Below, in pieces: positions 52,242 to 60,674 of a stretch of DNA of 64,000 bases (position 1 is the stretch's first letter; each line of letters opens with the position of its first letter). The notes under the pieces were generated by a model. It was given only the letters and a program-made list of their open reading frames with translations. It did no database searches and was not told the DNA's origin. The translations under genes and the position numbers were made by a program. The DNA is taken from positions 36,085 through 100,084 of the forward strand of contig JAKIUN010000006.1 of the NCBI GenBank assembly GCA_021647505.1, given 5' to 3'. The DNA comes from Gammaproteobacteria bacterium. GTDB lineage: Bacteria > Pseudomonadota > Gammaproteobacteria > SZUA-152.

Positions 52242-53405
52242 ATGAAACCATCACCCCTCGTCTCTATCGACGCCCCCATACAGCCGGCCACGCCCACAGC
52301 GACACTCGATCGCTTCGCCATCGACAGCCACAAGCTGATCTACCACCCCCATCGTGTGGCCCAGTGGCTGGATGCGCGGGACGACTGGGACGCGGCACGT
52401 AGTGTGTACCCCATCTATGTAGAGATGTCCCCGGTGGGGGCCTGCAATCATCGCTGCCGCTTCTGCGCGGTGGACTACATCGGCTACCAAGCCAAGCGCC
52501 TGGATCTGGAACAGATCACCCCCAGACTGCAGGAAATGGGAAATTTGGGGGTGAAAAGCATCATGTTCGCCGGCGAAGGCGAGCCTCTGTTGCACAAGCA
52601 GCTGCCAGAGATGATTGAGGTCTGTGCCGACAGCGGTATCGACACCGCCATCACCAGCAACGCCACGGTGGTGTCCGACAAGTTCCTCGACCGCGCCCTG
52701 CCCCACGTGTCCTGGTTCAAGGCCTCGGTGAACGCCGGCAGCGCCGAAACCTACGCCGATATCCACCAAACCCGTGCCGATGATTTCCACAAGACCCTGG
52801 ACAATCTGCAGCGCCTGGTGGCGCACCGCGACCGGCACGGCCATCGCTGCACCCTGGGCGCACAGTCCCTGCTACTGCCGGAAAACCGACACGAAATGGT
52901 CAAACTGGCAAGATTGTGCCGCGACCATATCGGCCTCGACTACTTGGTGGTCAAACCCTACTCCCAACACCTGTTCAGCAATACCCACACCTACGAAGGC
53001 ATTATCTACGAGGACATGAACCAACTGGCCAGCGAACTGGCGGCGGAGAACCGTGACGGTTTCAGCGTGGTATTCCGCAGCAATACCATGCGCAAGCTCG
53101 GAGAACAGCAGGAACAGCGCTATCCCCGCTGCGGCGCCACGCCCTTCTTCTGGGCCTACGTGATGGCGGATGGCTCCGTGTACGGTTGCAGCGCCTACCT
53201 CACCGACCGACGTTTCAATTACGGCAATCTCAACCAGCGAAGCTTCGAGGACATCTGGCAGGGCGAAGAAAGGAAAGCTAATTTCAGTTATGTGCAAAAA
53301 CAACTGAACATCCGCGACTGCCGCACCAATTGCCGCATGGATGATATCAACCGCTACCTGCACGCCCTGGCGACGGACAGCGTGGCGCATGTGAACTTTA
53401 TTTAA
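52242..53405 (+). CDS. Radical SAM/SPASM-type protein 1
   Basis: GACNHRCRFCAVDYIG (CxxxCxxC), FAGEGEPLLHKQ, C-terminal YGCSAYLTDRRFNYGNLNQRSFEDIWQ...IRDCRTNCRMDDIN. Confidence 0.88.
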   Translation: MKPSPLVSIDAPIQPATPTATLDRFAIDSHKLIYHPHRVAQWLDARDDWDAARSVYPIYVEMSPVGACNHRCRFCAVDYIGYQAKRLDLEQITPRLQEMGNLGVKSIMFAGEGEPLLHKQLPEMIEVCADSGIDTAITSNATVVSDKFLDRALPHVSWFKASVNAGSAETYADIHQTRADDFHKTLDNLQRLVAHRDRHGHRCTLGAQSLLLPENRHEMVKLARLCRDHIGLDYLVVKPYSQHLFSNTHTYEGIIYEDMNQLASELAAENRDGFSVVFRSNTMRKLGEQQEQRYPRCGATPFFWAYVMADGSVYGCSAYLTDRRFNYGNLNQRSFEDIWQGEERKANFSYVQKQLNIRDCRTNCRMDDINRYLHALATDSVAHVNFI

Positions 53406-53469
53406 CGATGGCCATTGAGCAGACAACACAACGGCAAGGCTTGTGCAAAAACCACTGCAGGAGCGACTG

Positions 53470-53537
53470 TAGGATCGGACCCTTGGGCCGCAATGCCAAG
53501 AGTGGGAAAATCATTGCGGCCCAAGGATCCACTCCTA
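53470..53537. repeat. REP-like/terminator-like palindrome
   Basis: taggatcggacccttgggccgcaatg...cattgcggcccaaggatccactccta. Confidence 0.65.
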
Positions 53538-53658
53538 TACATTGTTCAGGGCAATAAAATTATTTCGCTGCACCAAAAGTAGGCGCTTGAGGCGAGCAGC
53601 GGGGAATCCAACCCGAAGAGATTAAAACTGTTTGTTTTTGCATTGAGGAGAACAACCC

Positions 53659-54648
53659 ATGAAGGCACTGGTCACTGGCGGCGCGGGATTCATCGGCAGC
53701 CACCTGGTCGAACGACTGATCCGCGACGGCCATCAGGTCATCGCCCTGGACGACCTTTCCAGCGGTCGCTGGGAAAACCTGGCGCCGGTAAAGGATGTCC
53801 CGGGCCTGCAACGGATCGAGGCCGACATCACCAACAAGGCAACCATCCGCCCTCACTTCGACGCTGTGGACTGGGTGTTCCATCTGGCAGGCAAAGCCGA
53901 CATCGTGCCTTCCATCGAACATCCCGATATTTATTACGCGGCCAATGTGCAGGGAACTTTCAACGTGCTGGAATGTAGCAGGACGGCAAACATCAAGCGG
54001 CTGATTTATGCCGCCTCCTCTTCCTGCTACGGCATCCCCGACATTTTTCCGACACCGGAGAGCGCCGAGATCCGCCCTCAGTATCCCTACGCCTTGACCA
54101 AATATTTAGGCGAGGAAATGGTGTTGCACTGGGCGCAGGTCTACGGCCTGCCCGCCCTCTCCCTGCGCCTGTTCAACGTCTACGGCCCGCGTTCACGCAC
54201 CACCGGTGCCTACGGCGCGGTGTTCGGCGTATTTCTTGCCCAAAAACTGGCGGACAAGCCCTACACGGTGGTTGGCGATGGCAACCAGAGCCGCGACTTC
54301 ACCTACGTCAGCGACGTCGCCGATGCCTTTGCCTGCGCTGCTGCGGCCAATATCAGTGGCAAAATTTTCAATGTTGGCAGCGGCCACCACTACAGTATCA
54401 ACGAACTAGTCGGCCACCTCGGCGGTACAGTGGAATACATCCCCAAACGCCCCGGCGAACCCGACTGCACCTTCGCCGATATTCAGCGTATTCGCACACA
54501 ACTGGGCTGGGAGGCCAAGGTGGATTTCGCTACCGGTGTCACCCGCATGCTCGAATCCATCGAACTTTGGCACGAGGCGCCGTTGTGGGACGCTGACTCC
54601 ATCCACAACGCCACCCGCAACTGGTTCAAATATCTCGGAGATCACTGA
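53659..54648 (+). CDS. NAD-dependent epimerase/dehydratase
   Basis: ALVTGGAGFIGSHLVERLIRDGHQV, YAASSSCYG, YPYALTKYLGE, RLFNVYGPRSRTTG. Confidence 0.92.
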   Translation: MKALVTGGAGFIGSHLVERLIRDGHQVIALDDLSSGRWENLAPVKDVPGLQRIEADITNKATIRPHFDAVDWVFHLAGKADIVPSIEHPDIYYAANVQGTFNVLECSRTANIKRLIYAASSSCYGIPDIFPTPESAEIRPQYPYALTKYLGEEMVLHWAQVYGLPALSLRLFNVYGPRSRTTGAYGAVFGVFLAQKLADKPYTVVGDGNQSRDFTYVSDVADAFACAAAANISGKIFNVGSGHHYSINELVGHLGGTVEYIPKRPGEPDCTFADIQRIRTQLGWEAKVDFATGVTRMLESIELWHEAPLWDADSIHNATRNWFKYLGDH

Positions 54649-54649
54649 C

Positions 54650-55246
54650 ATGCTGACACGCACCGCTTTCATCACCCATGCCCGGGAATTTTCCAACATC
54701 GTCAGCGCGGGCATCTTCAGCGAAAAATCCACGCAAGAGTTTTCCCACGACCAAGGTATCGAACAACTGATCCACCTGCTGACTGACATCCGTACCCGGG
54801 GCGGTGACCTGTACATTATCGGCAATGGCGGTAGCGCCGCCGTCGCCAGCCATGCCGTCACCGACTTTTTCAACGTCGGCGGCCTGCGCGCCATGACCCT
54901 GCACGATTCATCCACTCTCACTTGCTTCAGCAACGACTACGGCTACGAAAACGCCTTCTCGCGCCGTGTCGAACGCCTACTCACGGCAAACGACGCACTC
55001 ATCGCCATCAGCAGCTCGGGACAGTCAAAAAACATCATCAACGCCTGCCGATGCGCAACCGCCTGTTCCGCAAAGGTGATCACTCTCTCCGGCTTCCGCA
55101 CCGACAACCCGTTGCGCCGCCTTGGAGATATCAATTACTGGTTAAACTCAGACGACTACGGCATGGTGGAAATCGGCCACCTGTTCCTGCTGCATTACAT
55201 TGCCGATCTGCTGGGTCTGGACTGGAGTAATGAAGACGATGGCTAA
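54650..55246 (+). CDS. SIS-domain sugar-phosphate isomerase (GmhA-like)
   Basis: DLYIIGNGGSAAVASHAVTDFF, TCFSNDYGYENAFSRRVE, ALIAISSSGQSKNIINA; ATG at 54650 preferred over 54536. Confidence 0.88.
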   Translation: MLTRTAFITHAREFSNIVSAGIFSEKSTQEFSHDQGIEQLIHLLTDIRTRGGDLYIIGNGGSAAVASHAVTDFFNVGGLRAMTLHDSSTLTCFSNDYGYENAFSRRVERLLTANDALIAISSSGQSKNIINACRCATACSAKVITLSGFRTDNPLRRLGDINYWLNSDDYGMVEIGHLFLLHYIADLLGLDWSNEDDG

Positions 55247-56810
55247 GGGAAGCGTGGTCAAACTCAAACCGCAGGAAGCAGCAGAAAGCCCGCCCGGAAA
55301 GCTCATGAGCCTGCCGGCGCTGGCGGCCTTTGCCGCCGACTGCCGCCACTGCGGTGAACGCATTGTGCTCTGCCACGGCACTTACGACCTCATGCACATC
55401 GGTCACATCAAGCACCTGCAGGCGGCACGTAAACTTGGTGATCGGCTGCTAGTGACACTGACCGCCGACACCTTCGTCAACAAGGGCCCGGATCGACCCG
55501 TATTTACCGAAACCCTGCGCGGCGAAAGCATTGCTGCACTGGACTGCGTGGACGGCGTAGCCATCAATGCCGCCGAGACCGCCATCCCCGTCATCGAGGC
55601 CCTGCGCCCACACATCTACGTCAAGGGCAGCGACTACATCCGTGCGCAGGACGACGTAACGGGAAATATCCACCGCGAGCAGGTGGCTGTGGAAGGTGTG
55701 GGTGGCCGCATCCACTTCACCCAGGAGGCCACCTTCAGCTCCAGCAACCTACTCAACGAACACTTCAGCGCCCTCGACGACGAGGTGCGCAACTTCCTGC
55801 GCGGCTTTCGCCAGCGTCACGACGCTGAAAGCCTGAAACTGTGCCTCAACCGCCTGGCCGGCCTCGAGGTGCTGGTGCTCGGCGACATCATCATCGACGA
55901 ATATCACTACACTCGACCGCTGGGGCAAACCGGCAAGGGCAACGTGCTGGCGGTGCAATACGAAAGCCAAGAGCGCTTTGCCGGTGGCGCCATCGCCGTG
56001 GCCAATCACGTTGCTGGCTTTACCCGCAAGGTCACCCTGCTGGGTGGCCTCGGCGGCCAGGCATCGCACGAAGATTTCATCCGCAAACACCTGCGCGATA
56101 ATATCCAGCCACGTTTCTTCACCAATGACACCGCCCATACCCTGGTCAAACGCCGCTATATCGGCGACGACGCCAGCAAGCTGTTCGAGGTCTATTTCGG
56201 TGGCGAGGCCCTGACTTCAGCGGAAATAGAGAGTGATATATGCCGCTGGCTGGACGGCCACCTCGAACGCTTCGACGCCGTCATCGTTCCCGATTTTGGC
56301 AATGGCTTTATTACCTCCGGTATGATCGACAGCCTTGCCGGCGGCGCACGCTTTCTCGCCGTCAACACCCAGGTCAACAGCGGCAACCGCGGCTATCACG
56401 TCATTACTCGCTACCCACGCGCTGACTTCGTCTCCCTCAACGAACCGGAGCTGCGCATGGCTGCGGGCAACCGCCAGGGCGACATCGAGCACATCGCCCG
56501 CGACATCGCCGTGCGACTGGGCGCAGCACATCTCGCCGTCACCCGCGGCACCCGTGGCGTGCTGATGCAGGAGTGCGCCATCGACGCCAGTCATGCCATC
56601 CCGGCGCTATCAGGACGAGTGGTCGATCGCATCGGCGCCGGCGACGCCTTTCTCTCTCTGGCCGGGTTGTGCCTATGTGCTGACATCCCGGCGGACATCG
56701 CCGCCTTCTTTGGCAGCATCGCCGGGGCCATGAACGTGCAGACCGTGTGCAACCGCGAGCCGGTGGATCCGGTGCAGTTCCAGAAATACCTCACCACCCT
56801 GCTGAAATGA
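55230..56810 (+). CDS. Bifunctional nucleotidyltransferase (N-term) - PfkB kinase (C-term), HldE-like with reversed domain order
   Basis: N-term VLCHGTYDLMHIGHIKHLQAARKLGDRLLVTLTAD; C-term VLVLGDIIIDEYHYTRPLGQTGKGNVLAVQ...FAGGAIAVANHVAGF...DRIGAGDAFLSLAGLCL. Confidence 0.88.
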   Translation: MKTMAKGSVVKLKPQEAAESPPGKLMSLPALAAFAADCRHCGERIVLCHGTYDLMHIGHIKHLQAARKLGDRLLVTLTADTFVNKGPDRPVFTETLRGESIAALDCVDGVAINAAETAIPVIEALRPHIYVKGSDYIRAQDDVTGNIHREQVAVEGVGGRIHFTQEATFSSSNLLNEHFSALDDEVRNFLRGFRQRHDAESLKLCLNRLAGLEVLVLGDIIIDEYHYTRPLGQTGKGNVLAVQYESQERFAGGAIAVANHVAGFTRKVTLLGGLGGQASHEDFIRKHLRDNIQPRFFTNDTAHTLVKRRYIGDDASKLFEVYFGGEALTSAEIESDICRWLDGHLERFDAVIVPDFGNGFITSGMIDSLAGGARFLAVNTQVNSGNRGYHVITRYPRADFVSLNEPELRMAAGNRQGDIEHIARDIAVRLGAAHLAVTRGTRGVLMQECAIDASHAIPALSGRVVDRIGAGDAFLSLAGLCLCADIPADIAAFFGSIAGAMNVQTVCNREPVDPVQFQKYLTTLLK

Positions 56811-56830
56811 GCGCCGCCATGGACGAACCG

Positions 56831-57095
56831 GTGTACTGCGTCGCTCTTGGAGGTGCATTCAGTGAGCCACAGCGCGGCCAGATGCAAGGCGCGGCTGCGC
56901 CGGAAGGGCTGTTCCCTTTCAAGCAGCCGCAACGCCGCAGGTGGTCGCGCTGTGGCTCACCCGGAGGGAGCCCCCCAAAAACACCAGGATCGCGTTGCGG
57001 CACTTGTAAAGGGCTGGGCCATTCACTGCGTGCCGCGCCTTGTCCTGGCACTTTTGGGGGGCTCTGAATGTACCGCCAAGAGCAACGCAGTACAC
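56831..57095. repeat. 265-bp palindromic element with ~38-bp terminal inverted repeats and two nested hairpins; right arm overlaps the E1-alpha start
   Basis: Left GTGTACTGCGTCGCTCTTGGAGGTGCATTCAGTGAGCC; right reverse complement GTGTACTGCGTTGCTCTTGGCGGTACATTCAGAGCC; internal gtgagccacagcgc/gcgctgtggctcac and gagccccccaaaa.../...ttttggggggctc. Confidence 0.8.
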
Positions 57096-58042
57096 TAGAT
57101 CTGTTCCGACAAATGCTACGCATCCGCCGCGTCGAAGAGGCGCTGGCCGAGCGCTACACCGAACAGAAAATGCGCTGCCCGATGCACCTGTGCATCGGCC
57201 AGGAAGCCACCGCAGTAGGCGTCATCTCCGCCCTGGCGGAAGAAGACCGCGTATTCAGCGGCCACCGCGCCCACGGCCACTATCTGGCCAAAGGCGGCGA
57301 TCTCACCGCCATGATTGCCGAACTCTATGGCCGCGCCAGTGGTTGCAGCCAGGGGCGCGGCGGCTCCATGCACCTAATCGACACAGATGCCGGTTTCATG
57401 GGCTCCACGGCCATCGTCGGCGGCACCGTGCCAATGGCGGTGGGTGCCGCCTGGGCCAGCCAGCTACGTGGCGAGGGCCGTGTGGTCTGCCTGTTCTTCG
57501 GTGACGGCTGTTTCGAGCAGGGCGTGATGCACGAGTCGATGAACTTCGCCGCTCTGCACCGGCTGCCGATCCTGTTCGTGTGCGAGAACAATCACTATGC
57601 CGTCTATACCCCGTTAGAAAAAAGACAGCCCGGGCGGCCGATCCACGCCATCGCCGACGCCCATGGCCTGCACGCGCAAGAACTGGACGGCAACCGTCTA
57701 CCTGCCGTGCGCACCGCAGCCGATAAGGCCGTGCACCGCACCCGCGCCGGCGACGGCCCACAGTTTCTGGAACTGCACACCTGGCGCTGGCGTGAACACT
57801 GCGGCCCGGATGTCGACGACCACCTGGGTTATCGCACCCCCGAGGCGCAGGCCGACTGGCTGGCCCGCTGCCCCATCGAACACGAGGCTGTGCGTCTGCG
57901 TGCGCTCGGACTGCTCGACGACAACGACAGGCAATACCTCGAAAACGCTATCCAACATGAAATAGACCTCGCCTTCGACAGCGCCCTGCGCGCCCCACTG
58001 CCCCGCGTGGAAGATATGTATGGACACCTCTATGGTCAGTAA
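57068..58042 (+). CDS. TPP-dependent dehydrogenase E1 component, alpha subunit
   Basis: RQMLRIRRVEEALAERYTEQKMRCPMHLCIGQEATAVGV, GHRAHGHYLAKGG, FFGDGCFEQGVMHESMNFAALHRLPILFVCENNHYAVYTP. Confidence 0.9.
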   Translation: MYRQEQRSTLDLFRQMLRIRRVEEALAERYTEQKMRCPMHLCIGQEATAVGVISALAEEDRVFSGHRAHGHYLAKGGDLTAMIAELYGRASGCSQGRGGSMHLIDTDAGFMGSTAIVGGTVPMAVGAAWASQLRGEGRVVCLFFGDGCFEQGVMHESMNFAALHRLPILFVCENNHYAVYTPLEKRQPGRPIHAIADAHGLHAQELDGNRLPAVRTAADKAVHRTRAGDGPQFLELHTWRWREHCGPDVDDHLGYRTPEAQADWLARCPIEHEAVRLRALGLLDDNDRQYLENAIQHEIDLAFDSALRAPLPRVEDMYGHLYGQ

Positions 58043-59141
58043 GCCATTGGCCGATATTTCCCCGTCACTCGCCGTACGCGAGCAAACCGGCATTGAGGCC
58101 CTCAACGATGCGCTGAGCCTGTGCCTGCAACGCGACCCGACGACCCTGCTGATCGGCGAGGGCGTGCCCGACCCCAAGGGCATCTTCGGCACCACCAGCG
58201 GCCTACGCCAGCGCTTTGGCCCACAACGCGTGCTGGACATGCCGCTGGCCGAGAACGCCCTCACTGGCATCTGCATCGGCGCCGCCATCAGCGGCCTGCG
58301 GCCGATCATGGTGCATCAGCGCATCGACTTCGCCCTGCTGGCCATGGATCAGCTCATCAATAACGCCGCCAAATGGCGCTACATGTTCGGCGGTCAGGCC
58401 CAGGTACCGCTAGTGGTGCGCTGTATCGTCGGCCGCGGCTGGGGTCAGGGGCCACAGCATGCGCAAAGCCTGCAAAGTCTGTTCGCCCATATCCCGGGGT
58501 TGAAGGTAGTGATGCCGGTATTCCCCGACGACGCCAAGGGCATGCTGTGCGCCGCCGTCGCCGACAATGACCCGGTGATCTTCATTGAGCACCGCTGGAT
58601 ACATCCGCTGCGCGGCAAAGTCCCTACCGGCTATTTTGAAACACCACTGGGCAAGGCGCGGCGACGCCGCAAAGGCAGTGACATCACCATCGCCACCTTT
58701 TCCTATATGACCATCGAAGCTCTGAGCGCCGCGCACAGTCTCGCCCGCCTGGGTATCGAAGCCGAAATTATCGACATGCGCAGTGTCAGTCCGCTGGATG
58801 TGCCCGCGGTGCTGCGTTCGGTGGCCAAGACAGGCCACCTGTTGGTGGCGGACACGGGGCACCAGAGCTTTGGCGTCACCGCCGAGCTCATCGCCCGCGT
58901 CAGCCGCCAGGGCTTCGACCACCTGCGCGCCGCGCCCGCCAGCGTCGCCCTGCCCGACCTGCCCTGCCCCACCTCGCACGCCTGGGCCGGACACTATTAT
59001 CCGACCGCCGCCAGCATCGCCGAGCAGGCGCTGCGGGTGTGTGGCGTTCGTATCGGCGAAGCCCAGCGGCATGAACTGAGCACACTGCAACCGGATACGC
59101 CAGCCGATATTCCCAACCCCGATTATCGCGGCCCTTTCTAG
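58032..59141 (+). CDS. TPP-dependent dehydrogenase E1 component, beta subunit (transketolase-like)
   Basis: LLIGEGVPDPKGIFGTTSGLRQRFGPQRVLDMPLAENALTGICIGAAISGLRPIMVHQRIDF, EAEIIDMRSVSPLDVPAVLRSVAKTGHLLVADTGHQSFGVTAEL; start 58020 or 58032. Confidence 0.9.
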   Translation: MVSKPLADISPSLAVREQTGIEALNDALSLCLQRDPTTLLIGEGVPDPKGIFGTTSGLRQRFGPQRVLDMPLAENALTGICIGAAISGLRPIMVHQRIDFALLAMDQLINNAAKWRYMFGGQAQVPLVVRCIVGRGWGQGPQHAQSLQSLFAHIPGLKVVMPVFPDDAKGMLCAAVADNDPVIFIEHRWIHPLRGKVPTGYFETPLGKARRRRKGSDITIATFSYMTIEALSAAHSLARLGIEAEIIDMRSVSPLDVPAVLRSVAKTGHLLVADTGHQSFGVTAELIARVSRQGFDHLRAAPASVALPDLPCPTSHAWAGHYYPTAASIAEQALRVCGVRIGEAQRHELSTLQPDTPADIPNPDYRGPF

Positions 59142-59179
59142 TACTTCATCAAGGTAATAACGAACCGCAAGGAAACACC

Positions 59180-60559
59180 ATGTCTAACAACCAGCCACAG
59201 AAAAACCGCTTCGGTAACACCGTGCAGACCGACCTGCCCGACGATGCACCGCGCGCCCGGCAGCCCGGCCACAAGCTACGCACCTCCAACGACATCGTCG
59301 ACCGCAGCGAATTGGAATCCGGCAATACGCAGAGCGCCTCGGTGCACACCCTGCAGGGTCAGCAGATCCAGTTGGTGCACATCGAAGAGCAGGTCGGCCT
59401 GGTGCGCCTGGAAACGGCACAACCGGCCAGCGTACCGAATCAATTCACCGGCCCCAGCTACCGCAATCACAGCGAGCGCTTCCGCTTCGATGGCCACAAG
59501 ATGCTGCACCACCTCGACCGAGTGATGGCCTGGCAGAACGGCGAACGTTTTTCCCCCGTGCACATCGACATGGGGCTGACAAAATTCTGCAACACAGCCT
59601 GTATTTACTGTTATGCCGTAGTGCAGAACATGACCAAGGGCACGATGATCGAACGTGACGCCCTGTTGCGTTACATCGAGGACTGCGGGCGTCTCGGCGT
59701 GCGCTCGCTGGGCTTCATCGGTGACGGCGAACCGACACTGAACCCGGCGCTCTACGACGCCACCGTACTGGCCGGACAACAAGGCATTGACACATCCATG
59801 GCCACCAACGGCCTGCTGCTGGACATGGATCGCGTCCATGAGCTGCTAGCCAATATGTCGTGGATTCGCTTCAACCTCTCCGCCGGCACGCCCGAAGGCT
59901 TTCAGCGGGTGCACCAGTCCAAGGCCAGGAACTTCGATCTTCTGGTGGAAAAGATTCGCAGTCTGGTAGCCATCAAAAAAGAACACAACTACAACTGCAC
60001 CATCGGCCTGCAAATGGTGCTGATCCCCGAATGCTATGACCAAGTGCTGGCCGAGGCGGAACTGGGTGCGGAGCTGGGCGTGGACTATTTCGTCATCAAG
60101 CATTGCTCCGATTCCGAGTACAAGGAAATCGGCATCGACTACAAGGACTATGCCAGCATCGAAGACGTGCTGAAACAGGCAGAAAGCCTGTCAACCGAGG
60201 ATTATGTGGTGCAGGCCAAGTGGAACAAGATTCGTGCCAGTGAAGAAACGGAGCTCTATCGCAATGGCTACCGCAAGTACGACGTCTGTATGGGCACGCC
60301 CTTTCTGCTGCAAATCTCCGGCAACGGCAAGATCTACCCCTGCGGCCCCTTCTTCAACAAGGAACGATTTTATATGGGCGACCTGCACGACGGTTCATTT
60401 TTCGATCTGGTCAACAGCGACCATTACTGGAATGTGCACAAGGACATCGCCGAGTCAGTGGACGTGCACAAGGACTGCGCCATCGGCTGCCGGCAGGATT
60501 ACGTCAACAAATTCCTGTGGGATATTCATAATCCGCCGGAGCATATTAATTTTATTTGA
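59180..60559 (+). CDS. Radical SAM/SPASM-type protein 2, with N-terminal extension
   Basis: KFCNTACIYCYAVVQN (CxxxCxxC), IGDGEPTLNPALYDATV, KIYPCGPFFNKERFYMGDLHDGSFFDLV, KDCAIGCRQDYVN. Confidence 0.88.
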   Translation: MSNNQPQKNRFGNTVQTDLPDDAPRARQPGHKLRTSNDIVDRSELESGNTQSASVHTLQGQQIQLVHIEEQVGLVRLETAQPASVPNQFTGPSYRNHSERFRFDGHKMLHHLDRVMAWQNGERFSPVHIDMGLTKFCNTACIYCYAVVQNMTKGTMIERDALLRYIEDCGRLGVRSLGFIGDGEPTLNPALYDATVLAGQQGIDTSMATNGLLLDMDRVHELLANMSWIRFNLSAGTPEGFQRVHQSKARNFDLLVEKIRSLVAIKKEHNYNCTIGLQMVLIPECYDQVLAEAELGAELGVDYFVIKHCSDSEYKEIGIDYKDYASIEDVLKQAESLSTEDYVVQAKWNKIRASEETELYRNGYRKYDVCMGTPFLLQISGNGKIYPCGPFFNKERFYMGDLHDGSFFDLVNSDHYWNVHKDIAESVDVHKDCAIGCRQDYVNKFLWDIHNPPEHINFI

Positions 60560-60674
60560 GGGAAAATGGCTAGAGACTACATTCAAAACCCCCATATACT
60601 CTCTATGCATGTGATATCAACGATGGCTCTGTTTCATTCGAAACGTCAAATCAATTTAGTCCAGTGGCTTCTTG

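Noticed and set aside
56747-57504. Short ORFs across the 56.8-57.1 kb palindromic region
   Set aside because: Low-complexity translations of an inverted-repeat element or out-of-frame readings of E1 alpha.
57068-59141. Interpreting E1 alpha/beta as ordinary pyruvate or acetoin dehydrogenase
   Set aside because: Not excluded biochemically, but no E2/E3 genes are present and the pair is embedded in a sugar-nucleotide operon, so the standard label is not used as the functional call.
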